Of a DNA stretch of 64,000 bases, positions 16,555 through 24,852 are shown in pieces (the stretch's first letter is position 1; each line of letters starts with the position of its first letter). The stretch is from Nocardioides donggukensis (GTDB taxonomy: Bacteria > Actinomycetota > Actinomycetes > Propionibacteriales > Nocardioidaceae), in the NCBI RefSeq assembly GCF_014842875.1, contig NZ_JACYXZ010000001.1:1240001-1304000 (forward strand), written 5' to 3'. Below the pieces are notes generated by a model. It searched no databases and was not told the origin of the DNA. It saw only the letters and a program-made list of their open reading frames with translations. The position numbers and the translations under genes were made by a program.

Positions 16555-16560
16555 TAGGGT
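16555..16560 (+). promoter_or_regulatory. -10 element of a leaderless methyltransferase promoter
   Basis: TAGGGT, 7 nt before the ATG at 16568. It suggests the methyltransferase (and perhaps dinB) can be transcribed apart from the SOS promoter. Confidence 0.5.
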
Positions 16561-16567
16561 GGGCGCC

Positions 16568-17332
16568 ATGCCAGCCAGTGAACGGACCAGCGATCGGCCC
16601 AGTGAGCGGAGAGGTGCGGCCCGCACCGCCGTCGTCTGGGAGGCCCTGCGCTCCGTCCTCACCGACCCGGCCGAGGTGCTCGACATCGGCGGTGGCACCG
16701 GCGGCTTCGCGGTCCGGGTGGCCCAGCTCGGCCACCGGGTCACCGTGGTCGACCCCAGCCCGGACGCCCTGGCCGCCCTCGGACGACGCGCGGACGAGGG
16801 CGGTGTCGCCGACCGGGTCGAGGCTGCGCAGGGGGACGTCTCCAGTCTGCTCGACCTGGTGCCGCCCGGCCGGGCCGACGTGGTGCTCTGCCACGGGGTG
16901 CTCGAGGTCGTCGAGGACCCCGCGGCCGCGCTGGACACGATCGCCCGGTCGCTGCGGCCCGGGGGCACGCTCAGCCTGCTGGTCGCCCAGCGGCACGCGG
17001 CCGTGGTGGCCCGGGCGATGGCCGGGCACTTCGGCCAGGCCCTCACCCTGCTCGACCCCGAGGCCCAGACCGGCCAGCCCGGCCAGCCCAGCCGGGCCGG
17101 GCGCCGGTTCACCAGCGACGAGGTGGTGGACCTGCTCGCCGGAGCCGGCTTCGAGACCCGCGCGGTGCACGGGGTCCGGGTCTTCGCCGACCTCGTGCCC
17201 GGTGCGCTGCTCGAGCTCGAGCCCGGTGCCGCCCAGGCGCTGGTCGAGCTCGAGCAGGCGGTGTCCGGACGCCCGGAGTACCTCCCCCTCGCCACCCAGG
17301 TGCACGTGCTCGCCACCAGCGCCGCGGGCTGA
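16568..17332 (+). CDS. Class I SAM-dependent methyltransferase
   Basis: A 254-residue Rossmann-fold methyltransferase. Motif I is VLDIGGGTGGFAVRVAQLG (about 40-58), followed by the acidic strand end (VVDPSP), ADVVLCHGVLEVV (motif IV region) and LRPGGTLSLLV (post-motif). The C-terminal part carries a short Gly/Gln/Pro stretch (QTGQPGQPSRAG) and ends in a beta strand. The substrate is unknown. An HEPN-methyltransferase-DinB-DUF3040 order also occurs in other actinobacteria as far as I recall, so the association may be old. The start was chosen on the leaderless -10; longer readings overlap dnaE2. Confidence 0.8.
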   Translation: MPASERTSDRPSERRGAARTAVVWEALRSVLTDPAEVLDIGGGTGGFAVRVAQLGHRVTVVDPSPDALAALGRRADEGGVADRVEAAQGDVSSLLDLVPPGRADVVLCHGVLEVVEDPAAALDTIARSLRPGGTLSLLVAQRHAAVVARAMAGHFGQALTLLDPEAQTGQPGQPSRAGRRFTSDEVVDLLAGAGFETRAVHGVRVFADLVPGALLELEPGAAQALVELEQAVSGRPEYLPLATQVHVLATSAAG

Positions 17333-17362
17333 GGCCACCGGGCAGACCGGCCCGACTCGGCA

Positions 17363-17398
17363 GGCCGGGCAGACTCGGGGGGCCGGGCAGACTCGGGG
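17363..17398. repeat. 18-bp tandem duplication upstream of dinB
   Basis: Two exact adjacent copies of GGCCGGGCAGACTCGGGG, preceded by a degenerate copy (GGGCAGACCGGCCCGACTCGG). They fill most of the 74-bp gap between the methyltransferase and dinB. Confidence 0.85.
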
Positions 17399-17406
17399 GG
17401 CCCGCG

Positions 17407-18591
17407 ATGGATGAGGCGTCCCGGGACTGCCACCTGCTGCACGTCGACATGGATGCGTTCTACGCCTCGGTGATGGTCCGGGAGCGCCCCGACCTGTGGC
17501 AGGTGCCGGTCGTCGTCGGGGGCGGTCAGCGGGGCGTGGTGCTCTCGGCCAACTACCTCGCCCGGCAGTACGGCGTCCGCTCGGCGATGCCGATGACCCG
17601 GGCCCGTCGGGCCTGTCCGCAGGCCGTGGTGGTGGCGCCGGACTTCGAGGTCCTCGACACGGTCTCGTCCTCGGTGATGGAGACCTTCCGCCGGATCACA
17701 CCGCTGGTCGAGGTGGTCTCGCTGGACGAGGCCTTCCTCGACGTGAGTGGCGCGACCCGCCGGCTCGGCTCCCCGCTGGAGATCGCCGAGCGGCTGCGGG
17801 CCGTCGTCCACGACGAGCAGGGGGTCACCTGCTCGGTGGGCATCGCCGCCTCGGTCGCGGTCGCCAAGCTCGCCAGCCGCCGCGCCAAGCCGGACGGGGT
17901 GGTGGTCGTCCCGCCGCACCGGGTGACCGGCTTCCTGCACCCGCTCGACGTCGGGGAGCTGTGGGGGGTGGGCGAGAAGACCGCCGCCCACCTGCACCGG
18001 CTGGGCCTGCACACCGTCGGGGACGTCGCGCACCTGCCGTTGCGGACCCTCCAGCGGGCAGTCGGCCAGGCTCTCGGGAGCCAGCTGCACGACCTGGCCT
18101 GGGGCACCGACCGGACCACCCTGACTCCCCGCCGGGGAGACCAGGAGCCGGACAGGAGCATGGGCGCCGACGAGACCTTCGCCCGCGACACCGACGACCG
18201 GGAGACGATCCTGCGGGAGGTGCTCCGGCTCTCGGCCAGGGTGGCGACCCGGATGCGGCAGGCGCAGGTGGCCGGCCGCACGGTGACGCTCCGGGTGCGC
18301 TTCGCCGACTTCACCACGATCACCCGGTCCCGCACCCTGCCCGAGGCCACGGACGTGACCCGGGAGGTGCACCAGGTGGCGTCCCGGCTCTACGACGGAC
18401 TCGGGCTGCAGCGGGCCCGGATCCGGTTGGTGGGGGTGCGGGTGGAGGGGCTGGTGCCGCGCGCCACCGTGCACCGGCAAGGCCTGCTGGGCGAACGCGA
18501 CCACGGCTGGTCGGACGCGGACCGGGCCGTGGACCGGGCCACCCGGAGGTTCGGCGCCGCCGCGGTCCGGCCGGCCAGTCTCCTGGGATGA
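17407..18591 (+). CDS. dinB: DNA polymerase IV (Y-family, DinB)
   Basis: Translesion polymerase of 394 residues. The catalytic carboxylates are all present: Asp14 and Asp16 in HVDMDAFYASV, and Asp107 with Glu108 in SLDEAFLDVSG. This separates it from ImuB, which lacks them. Thumb (LWGVGEKTAAHLHRLGLHTVGDVA) and little-finger parts (SMGADETFARDTDD ... VTLRVRFADFTTITRS) are complete. No clear clamp-binding QLxLF motif is visible at the C-terminus, which ends RPASLLG. Its position in the dnaE2 region suggests it could act as DnaE2's Y-family partner here. Confidence 0.92.
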   Translation: MDEASRDCHLLHVDMDAFYASVMVRERPDLWQVPVVVGGGQRGVVLSANYLARQYGVRSAMPMTRARRACPQAVVVAPDFEVLDTVSSSVMETFRRITPLVEVVSLDEAFLDVSGATRRLGSPLEIAERLRAVVHDEQGVTCSVGIAASVAVAKLASRRAKPDGVVVVPPHRVTGFLHPLDVGELWGVGEKTAAHLHRLGLHTVGDVAHLPLRTLQRAVGQALGSQLHDLAWGTDRTTLTPRRGDQEPDRSMGADETFARDTDDRETILREVLRLSARVATRMRQAQVAGRTVTLRVRFADFTTITRSRTLPEATDVTREVHQVASRLYDGLGLQRARIRLVGVRVEGLVPRATVHRQGLLGERDHGWSDADRAVDRATRRFGAAAVRPASLLG

Positions 18592-18656
18592 GCACGAACA
18601 TCACCCGCAGGCGTATACATTTCGGGCCGTGGGTACCGCCTTTACCCCGGGCTGCC

Positions 18657-18662
18657 TAGACT
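18657..18662 (+). promoter_or_regulatory. -10 element of the DUF3040 gene promoter
   Basis: TAGACT about 48 bases before the GTG at 18710, a leadered promoter. Confidence 0.4.
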
Positions 18663-18709
18663 TGTGGAGTCAGCCGGTGGCTGCGTCGAGATTCGCCTTG
18701 GAGGAAGCC

Positions 18710-19186
18710 GTGCCGCTCTCGGAAGAGGAGCTGCGTCTGCTGGAGCAGATGGAGCGCGCGCTGGTCGAAGAGGACCCGAAGTTCGCCTCCACGCTGCGCG
18801 GCAGCTCGTTCCGCCGCAACGCCCGTCGCAAGGCGATCTGGGCCGGCTTCGCGTTCGCGGTCGGCGTCACGGTCCTGATGACCGGCGCCATCGCCAGCAT
18901 CACCCCCGTCGGCATCCTGGGCTTCGTGATCATGCTGGCCTCCGCCACCTTCGGCCTGACCGTCCTCCGCGGCGGCGGCCAGGCCCAGGAGCAGCAGGAG
19001 GCGTCCGGCCGTACGGGCACCAGCGACCAGCCCCGCCAGCGCGGCGGACTCGGCGTGATCGACGGCGGTCGCTCCCGCCGGCCCGGCAAGGCGTCGCGGC
19101 CCTCCCGGCCCCGCGCCCAGGGCAGCTTCATGGAGCGGATGGAGCAGCGCTGGCGGCGCCGGCGCGACCAGAACGGCGGCCTCTGA
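18710..19186 (+). CDS. DUF3040-family membrane protein
   Basis: A 158-residue protein beginning (GTG)PLSEEELRLLEQMERALVEEDPKFASTLRG, the hallmark of actinobacterial DUF3040. Two transmembrane helices follow (AIWAGFAFAVGVTVLMTGAIA and VGILGFVIMLASATFGLTVL), then a basic, Arg-rich tail (FMERMEQRWRRRRDQ). Function unknown; the family is usually found upstream of the dcw cluster, as here. GTG 18710 was chosen because it has GGAGGAA just upstream and matches the family start. Confidence 0.85.
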   Translation: MPLSEEELRLLEQMERALVEEDPKFASTLRGSSFRRNARRKAIWAGFAFAVGVTVLMTGAIASITPVGILGFVIMLASATFGLTVLRGGGQAQEQQEASGRTGTSDQPRQRGGLGVIDGGRSRRPGKASRPSRPRAQGSFMERMEQRWRRRRDQNGGL

Positions 19187-19199
19187 GCCCCGAGCTGGA

Positions 19200-19270
19200 C
19201 CCCGAGCCGGATCCCCGGCTCGACCCCGGGCCCTGACCTAGGATCGGGCCCCGAGCCGGATCCCCGGCTC
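19200..19270. terminator. Two identical hairpins between convergent genes
   Basis: A 22-bp sequence occurs twice, at 19200-19221 and 19249-19270. Each contains the stem GAGCCGG-ATCC-CCGGCTC. They lie between the ends of the convergent DUF3040 and transglutaminase genes, the second touching the transglutaminase stop codon. There is no T-run, so a Rho-independent role is not certain. Confidence 0.5.
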
Positions 19271-21710
19271 AGCCCACGTGGTCGACCACGTCCTGGTGCG
19301 AGCGCACCCGGGTCAGTGCCGGTCCCGGCGTCACCGCGTGCCGCGGCGACAGCACGGAGGCCGGCAGCCACTCGGCCCGGAACCGGGCCCGCGGGGTCAG
19401 CCCGCCGCGGAGGGCGGTGACGCACGTGGCGACCGCCTCCCGCAGCTCCTCGACCCGGACCGGGGCCGGGACCGCGGCGTAGCGGGCCTGCTCGACCGCC
19501 GCGACGATCTTGTCCAGGGCCCTGGACGCGTCCGGGTTCGCGTGCGGACCGGTGGCCGGTCGATCCGGCGCGGTCCGGTCCGGAGCAGCGCCGAGGCTGC
19601 GCGCGACCAGGGCGCCGGCGACCCGCGGAGAGCGGCCCGAGGGCCAGGTCAGACCGCAGTCGACGACACTGTCGCGGAGCTCGGCCCAGGCCACCTCGGC
19701 GGCGACGGCCGCGGAGCCGCTCGCCCCGGCGGCCCGCCACCGACGCTCGGTCCGGGTCCGGCGGACCGCACCCGGTGCGAGGGCCAGCCCGACCAGGAAC
19801 AGCAGCCCCGCCCCGCCCCACAGGAACGGGGCGGACGTGAGGCCGCCGCCGGTCGAGTCGTCCTCGGCGTCCCCGGCCGTCGGCGCCGCCGACTCGGTGG
19901 GTCGCTGCGGTCCGTCCGACGCGGTGGCCTCGTCGGTGGGGCCGGTCGGCTGCTCGGTGGTCGGATCGCTCGGCAGCTCCTCGGTGGAGTAGCCGGGCAC
20001 GGTGCGGGCCCGGTCCTGCGGGGTGGGCTCGAACCGGACCCAGCCGAAGCCGTCGAAGTACAGCTCGGGCCAGGCGTGCAGGTCGTGGGCGCTGAACTCG
20101 TAGAGGTCCTCGCCGATCTGGGAGGAGTTCAGGAAGCCGACCGAGACCCGGGCCGGGATGTCGAGGGCCCGGGCCATCAGCGCCATGGAGGCCGAGAACT
20201 GCTCGCAGTAGCCGACCCGGCCGGTGCCCGGGGTGAGGAAGTCGACCAGGTCGCTGCTGCTGTTGCCCTCGGTGCTGCGCTCGAGCGAGTAGGTGAACTC
20301 GCTGCGGAACCACTCCTGCAGCGCCTGGGCCCGCTCGAAGTCCGTGCGCAGGCCCTGGGTGACCTCGGTGGCGTAGTCGAGGACCTCGCCCGGAAGGTCC
20401 TCCGGCAGCTCGGTGTACTCCTGCTCGAGGTCGAACGGCGGCGCGCCGGCCCGCACCAGGGCCGAGGCCGTGATCTCGGGGCGGAGCGCGGTCAGCGAGT
20501 AGTCGAGGTTGCTGGCCGACACGTCGTCCTCGGCGGCGTGGACGTCGAGGACCTCGTTGTCGAAGCGCCAGTCCTCGCCGGCGACCACCCGGTTGACGTA
20601 GAGCGGGGTGGGCAGCCAGAGGGAGTCGAAGGCGTCGGTGGTGCTCAGCTCCCACTCGCTGGTGGCACGGGGTACGCCGGGCGCGAGCCCGATCGGCGCC
20701 GGGAAGGCGCCGGTGGCTGCCTGGGCGCTGGGGAGGTCCCGAGCCCCCGGCGTCCAGGCCCGGCCGGTGAACGTGGTCAGCACCGAGAGCCGCACGTAGG
20801 ACGGCGTCTCCGCGCCGTCGGTGCGCACCCGGAGCACCGGCACGTCGGCCCCTCTCGTCAGGTCCCGCCGCAGGTCCGTCATCGGGTTCCGGATGCTCAC
20901 CTCGCGGCCGCCCCCGGCGGATCCGGCCGCGCCGCCCGCGAACACCGAGAGGTCGAGGGTCGGGATCAGCAGCGGCAGCAGCACGGCGAGGCCGGTGGCG
21001 GTGGCGCCGACCAGCACGGTGTCGCGCTGGGCGCTGACCGTCGAGGCGGGGCTCCCGGTCCCCAGGGGCCGGCCCCAGCGCCGGATCCGGTCGCCCTCCT
21101 GGAAGGTGAGCATGAGCAGGAAGCCGAAGGCTGAGGCGGCGAACACCGGCCAGCCCACCGACCGGTCCAGGAGGCTCACGGGCAGGCTGTAGACCAGTAG
21201 CAGCGGCAGCCCGGCCAGGGGGACCCGGCCCAGGGTCACCGCGCACAGGTCGACGAGCAGGTAGCAGACCAGCCCGCCGAGGGCGAGCAGCGGCACCACC
21301 GCGGTGACCTGTGCGGGCACCGGCGCGGCGTACTGCTGGCTGGCGGTGACCGCCTGCCCTAGGGACCGCATCGTCGCCTCCACCGAGGCGGGGGAGGGCC
21401 ACCAGGCCGACCCCCACACCGCGTTGGCGAACAGCATCAGCGCCAGCGCCTGGGCGGCGACCACGACGATGCCGGGGAACCGGACCCGGCGCGCCAGGAG
21501 CCCGACGCCGCCGATGAGCAGGATCCCGACCAGGCAGATGTTCAGGTAGGTCCCCGGCCGCTCGACGAAGCCGGACCAGGCGAAGAGCGTCAGCCAGGCG
21601 GTCAGCGCGGAGGCGAGGACCAGTCTGGTCGAGCCGGTGGGGGTCGTCCGCTGGGGCGTCGCCGCCGGGCGCTCGGTCCGGGGCGCCGAGGTCGTCAGGG
21701 TCGTGGTCAC
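19269..21710 (-). CDS. Transglutaminase-like membrane protein
   Basis: An 813-residue protein: about six N-terminal transmembrane helices (first 230 residues), a DUF3488-type extracellular part, then the transglutaminase core. The papain-like triad is visible: Cys in GRVGYCEQFSASMALMARAL, His in SAHDLHAWPELYFDG, Asp in the following strand. A Ser/Thr/Pro/Glu-rich linker follows, then one more transmembrane helix (GGAGLLFLVGLALAP) and a cytoplasmic DUF4129-like tail. It is the third gene of a moxR-DUF58-transglutaminase operon, whose role (possibly protein complex assembly or envelope processing) is unknown. GTG start 8 nt after the DUF58 stop, with GAGGA between. Confidence 0.87.
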   Translation of the reverse strand: MTTTLTTSAPRTERPAATPQRTTPTGSTRLVLASALTAWLTLFAWSGFVERPGTYLNICLVGILLIGGVGLLARRVRFPGIVVVAAQALALMLFANAVWGSAWWPSPASVEATMRSLGQAVTASQQYAAPVPAQVTAVVPLLALGGLVCYLLVDLCAVTLGRVPLAGLPLLLVYSLPVSLLDRSVGWPVFAASAFGFLLMLTFQEGDRIRRWGRPLGTGSPASTVSAQRDTVLVGATATGLAVLLPLLIPTLDLSVFAGGAAGSAGGGREVSIRNPMTDLRRDLTRGADVPVLRVRTDGAETPSYVRLSVLTTFTGRAWTPGARDLPSAQAATGAFPAPIGLAPGVPRATSEWELSTTDAFDSLWLPTPLYVNRVVAGEDWRFDNEVLDVHAAEDDVSASNLDYSLTALRPEITASALVRAGAPPFDLEQEYTELPEDLPGEVLDYATEVTQGLRTDFERAQALQEWFRSEFTYSLERSTEGNSSSDLVDFLTPGTGRVGYCEQFSASMALMARALDIPARVSVGFLNSSQIGEDLYEFSAHDLHAWPELYFDGFGWVRFEPTPQDRARTVPGYSTEELPSDPTTEQPTGPTDEATASDGPQRPTESAAPTAGDAEDDSTGGGLTSAPFLWGGAGLLFLVGLALAPGAVRRTRTERRWRAAGASGSAAVAAEVAWAELRDSVVDCGLTWPSGRSPRVAGALVARSLGAAPDRTAPDRPATGPHANPDASRALDKIVAAVEQARYAAVPAPVRVEELREAVATCVTALRGGLTPRARFRAEWLPASVLSPRHAVTPGPALTRVRSHQDVVDHVG

Positions 21711-21717
21711 CGTGTCC

Positions 21718-23082
21718 TCACCCGCCTGCCACGTCGGTCGCGACCCGGGTGACCCGGGTGCCCCGGCTGTCCTGGGTGCCCTGGCGGCCCTGGGTGTCGG
21801 GGCTGTCGTGGCTGTCGGGCCCGAACGGGCGCACCCCGCCGCCACCGGCGGAGCGTCGGCCGAGCTCCTGCCACAGCGTCGCGAGGTTGTCGTCGGGCCG
21901 GGCGCCGACGGCGCGCCAGCCGAACCCGGACAGCCAGGCGGCGCCCGGCACCTCCCGGTCCGGCCCCGACCTGGTGTCCCAGGCGTCCACGTCGAGCGCG
22001 ATCGCGTGCGGCGCGCTGCCGTGGTGCACGAGCCGGCGGAGCATCGGGCGGTCGTGCTGGTCGAGGTGGCCCAGCACCGCCACCAGCAGGCCCACGTGGC
22101 CGCCCTCACCGAGCCAGGACGCGTCGAGGTGGCTGCTGCGGGAGCCCTCGACCACCGACAGCGCCTCGAGCAGGGGAGCGGTGTTCTGGGACGAGGCCCG
22201 GTCGTGCCACACGGTGCCTGGGTCCTCGCCGTCGGCGGTCACCAGCCGCACCACGAAGCCACGCTGCGAGAGGTGCACGGCGATCGAGGCCGCCGCCGAG
22301 ACCGCCGCCTCCAGCGACGAGGCGGCGCCGTGCCCACGGTGTGCCATCAGTCGGTTGTCGAGCACCAGCGTGGCCCGGGACTGCCAGGGCTGCTCCTCCC
22401 GGCGCACCATCAGCTCCCCGGCCCGGGCGCTGCTGCGCCAGTGCACCCGGCGCAGGTCGTCCCCCTGGCGGTACTCGCGGACGGTGACGTCCTCGGCGCT
22501 GCCGGTCGTGAACGCCCGCGGGCGGTTGTCGCCGGAGCCGGTCCAGGCGCCGCTCAGCGGCACCACCGGGAGCGGCACCGTGCGGGGGGTGACGGTCAGC
22601 GGCACCGTCGTCTGGAAGGTCCGGCCCAGCTCGACCAGCCCGAACGGGTCCGAGACCCGCACCGACATCGGCCCGATCTCGAACCGGCCGCGCAGGTCCG
22701 AGCGGACGACGTACTCCATCTGGCGCTGCCACCCGAGGCTCATCACCTCCAGCACGAACCGCGGCCGGGTGCCCAGGGCGTAGGGCAGCCGGTCCTCGAG
22801 CAGGAGCAGGCCGGTGGGGGTGCGTCCCTCGTTGGTCAGCTCCAGCCGGACCGTGGCCCGCTGTCCGGCGCTCACCAGCTGCGGGCTCACGGTGCGGGTC
22901 AGCGCGAGCCGGTAGCGGCTGCGCCCCACGAGGTACGCCGTGAGCAGGGGGAGCGCGACCAGCAGCACCCCCACCCGGGTCAGCGTCGGCTGGCCGAGCA
23001 CGATCGCGCAGACCACGGCGGTCACCCCCGCGGCGAGGAACGCCCGCCCCCGCGCGGTCAGCCCGTTCAGTCCCTCGCGCAT
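21718..23082 (-). CDS. DUF58 (vWA-like) protein
   Basis: A 454-residue protein with two N-terminal hydrophobic helices (RAFLAAGVTAVVCAIVLGQ and VGVLLVALPLLTAYLVG). The DUF58 signature VREYRQGDDLRRVHWRSSARAGELMVRREE lies in the middle, followed by a vWA-like fold (RATLVLDN...). The C-terminal 50 residues are Asp/Gly/Thr/Arg low-complexity (DTQGRQGTQDSRGTR). DUF58 proteins partner with MoxR ATPases in the same operon; the complex may act as a chaperone. Stop and start spacing to both neighbours is under 10 nt. Confidence 0.88.
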   Translation of the reverse strand: MREGLNGLTARGRAFLAAGVTAVVCAIVLGQPTLTRVGVLLVALPLLTAYLVGRSRYRLALTRTVSPQLVSAGQRATVRLELTNEGRTPTGLLLLEDRLPYALGTRPRFVLEVMSLGWQRQMEYVVRSDLRGRFEIGPMSVRVSDPFGLVELGRTFQTTVPLTVTPRTVPLPVVPLSGAWTGSGDNRPRAFTTGSAEDVTVREYRQGDDLRRVHWRSSARAGELMVRREEQPWQSRATLVLDNRLMAHRGHGAASSLEAAVSAAASIAVHLSQRGFVVRLVTADGEDPGTVWHDRASSQNTAPLLEALSVVEGSRSSHLDASWLGEGGHVGLLVAVLGHLDQHDRPMLRRLVHHGSAPHAIALDVDAWDTRSGPDREVPGAAWLSGFGWRAVGARPDDNLATLWQELGRRSAGGGGVRPFGPDSHDSPDTQGRQGTQDSRGTRVTRVATDVAGG

Positions 23083-23091
23083 CGCGTCGGC

Positions 23092-24078
23092 TCAGGCGTC
23101 CGGGCGGGCGTCCGGCACCGGCACGGAGCCGACGACGGCGTCGAGGATCGCGCCGGTGCTCCGGCCGCTCATCGCCGCCTCGACGCTGGGCAGCAGCCGG
23201 TGGGCGAGCACCGGCCGGGCGAGCAGGTGGACGTCGTCGGGCAGCACGTAGCTGCGGCCGTGCACCGCGGCGTAGGCCTTCGCGGCCCGGATCAGGTGCA
23301 GCGTGGCCCGCGGCGAGGCGCCGAGGTTCAGGTCGGGGGTGTTCCGGGTCGCGGTGGTCAGGGCGATCGCGTACCGCTGCACCGCCTCGGCGACGTGCAC
23401 GCCCTGGACGATGCCGATCACCTTGCGGATCTCGGCGGCGTCGGTGACCGGCTCGAGGTCCTCGAGCGGGCTGCGGGCGCCGTGCGAGCCGAGCATGGCC
23501 AGCTCCGCGGCCGGCACCGGGTAGCCCATCGACACCCGGGCCATGAACCGGTCCCGCTGTGCCTCGGGGAGGGCGTAGGTGCCCTCCATCTCGATCGGGT
23601 TCTGGGTGGCGACCACCATGAACGGCGTCTCCAGCTGCCAGGTGTTGCCGTCGACGGTGACCTGGCGCTCCTCCATGCACTCGAGCAGCGCGGACTGGGT
23701 CTTGGGGGAGGCCCGGTTGATCTCGTCGCCGACCACGATGTTGGCGAAGATGCCGCCGGGCCGGAACTCGAACTCGCGGCTCTCCTGGTTGAACACGCTG
23801 ACGCCGGTGACGTCGGAGGGCAGCAGGTCCGGCGTGAACTGGATCCGCCGCACCGACGAGTCGATCGAGCGGGCCAGGGCCTTGCTCAGCATGGTCTTGC
23901 CGACGCCCGGCACGTCCTCGATCAGCAGGTGACCCTCGGCCAGGAGGACCGTCACCGCCGTGGTGACCACGTCGGGCTTGCCCTCGATCACCGTGTCGAT
24001 GGAGTCGCGCACCCGGGCGGCCACCCGGGCCACGGCGTCCACGTCTCCGGTGCCGATCTGTTCCTGGCCTGTCTCCAC
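23092..24078 (-). CDS. moxR: MoxR-family AAA+ ATPase
   Basis: A 328-residue AAA+ protein: Walker A in LLIEDVPGVGKTMLSKAL, Walker B in IFANIVVGDEINRASPKTQSALLECMEERQVTVDG, sensor 1 in VVATQNPIEMEGTYALPEAQRDRF, and a C-terminal lid with GASPRATLHLIRAAKA. It is the first gene of the operon, diverging from mraZ over about 300 bp. GTG 24078 was chosen because GGAGGG lies 7 nt before it and the encoded METGQEQ start has the family length. No promoter could be fixed. Confidence 0.9.
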   Translation of the reverse strand: METGQEQIGTGDVDAVARVAARVRDSIDTVIEGKPDVVTTAVTVLLAEGHLLIEDVPGVGKTMLSKALARSIDSSVRRIQFTPDLLPSDVTGVSVFNQESREFEFRPGGIFANIVVGDEINRASPKTQSALLECMEERQVTVDGNTWQLETPFMVVATQNPIEMEGTYALPEAQRDRFMARVSMGYPVPAAELAMLGSHGARSPLEDLEPVTDAAEIRKVIGIVQGVHVAEAVQRYAIALTTATRNTPDLNLGASPRATLHLIRAAKAYAAVHGRSYVLPDDVHLLARPVLAHRLLPSVEAAMSGRSTGAILDAVVGSVPVPDARPDA

Positions 24079-24309
24079 GTCCGTGCCCTCCACCAGCCGC
24101 CTGCAGTGCGTCCAGTCAACCGTACGACCGGTTGCCGCCCCCGCGATCCCCACATTCTCCTCCACTGTGCCCCACCTCGGCCGGGACCCGGTGCCGTGGC
24201 CGCCTGCGGGCTGCGGCCCGAGGCGGGACCGGAGGCGGCCGGCGTCGGGAATGGCGGCGGGAATGGACTGGACCGGGTGCGACGGGGGAGCGAATCGGAG
24301 CGAATATGG
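24079..24309. other. Intergenic region between divergent moxR and mraZ
   Basis: No gene is visible in the moxR-proximal part. A TTGACT-like box on the minus strand (24114-24119) could be a moxR -35 but has no matching TANNNT. A direct repeat GGAGCGAAT occurs close to 24300. The promoter of mraZ follows directly. Confidence 0.4.
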
Positions 24310-24337
24310 TTGACGGTGGGTGGATGTGGAGTAAAGT
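24310..24337 (+). promoter_or_regulatory. mraZ/dcw promoter
   Basis: TTGACG (24310-24315) and TAAAGT (24332-24337) with a 16-bp spacer, a good actinobacterial sigma-70 promoter. The -10 lies within the TGG repeats, so MraZ bound there would block RNA polymerase. Confidence 0.65.
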
Positions 24338-24360
24338 GGAGCGCAGTGGAGGATGAGTGG
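24326..24360 (+). promoter_or_regulatory. MraZ-binding direct repeats
   Basis: GTGGA occurs three times at an exact 10-bp period (24326, 24336, 24346), and GTGGG follows at 24357. Three or four TGG(G/A) boxes with 5-nt gaps upstream of mraZ are the known MraZ operator type. Confidence 0.7.
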
Positions 24361-24379
24361 GTGAAAGGGGTGGGGCCCG

Positions 24380-24808
24380 GTGTTCTTCGGCACCTACACC
24401 CCCAAGCTCGACGACAAGGGTCGGCTCTTCCTCCCGGCGAAGTTCCGGGACGACCTGGCGGAGGGGCTTGTGGTCACACGAGGGCAGGAGCGCTGCCTCA
24501 CGGTGTGGTCCATGGACGACTTCGGCGGACTGACCGACCGGCTCCGGGAGGCGCCGGTCACCAACAAGGGCACTCGTGACTACGTCCGCATGCTGTTCGC
24601 GGCGGCGTCCCAGGAGGTCCCTGACAAGCAGGGCCGGATCACGATCCCGTCGGTGCTGAGGGAGTACGCCTCGCTCAGCAAGGACGTGATGGTGATCGGC
24701 GCGATGAACCGGATCGAGATCTGGGACCCGGGCTCGTGGCAGAGCTACTCGGAGGAGCAGGAGCAGAAGTTCTCCGAGCTCAGCGACGAGGTCTTCCCCG
24801 GCATCTGA
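24380..24808 (+). CDS. mraZ: MraZ, transcriptional regulator of the division cluster
   Basis: A 142-residue AbrB-like protein with two tandem MraZ repeats. The first has the motif [18 protein letters not shown] (about 9-26), the second [23 protein letters not shown] (about 78-100); DxKGR is the conserved DNA-binding signature. MraZ forms rings and represses its own promoter by binding TGGG-type repeats, present just upstream. The GTG start gives the standard [11 protein letters not shown]-terminus. It heads the cell-division and cell-wall cluster. Confidence 0.95.
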   Translation: MFFGTYTPKLDDKGRLFLPAKFRDDLAEGLVVTRGQERCLTVWSMDDFGGLTDRLREAPVTNKGTRDYVRMLFAAASQEVPDKQGRITIPSVLREYASLSKDVMVIGAMNRIEIWDPGSWQSYSEEQEQKFSELSDEVFPGI

Positions 24809-24852
24809 GCCGCACACACAACAGCACACCGGATCGCAGGACGAGGTCTCGA

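Noticed and set aside
12367-18504. A 2045-codon open frame on the minus strand opposite dnaE2, the methyltransferase and dinB
   Set aside because: High-GC codon bias leaves the antisense frames open; the plus strand encodes full-length, motif-complete proteins here.
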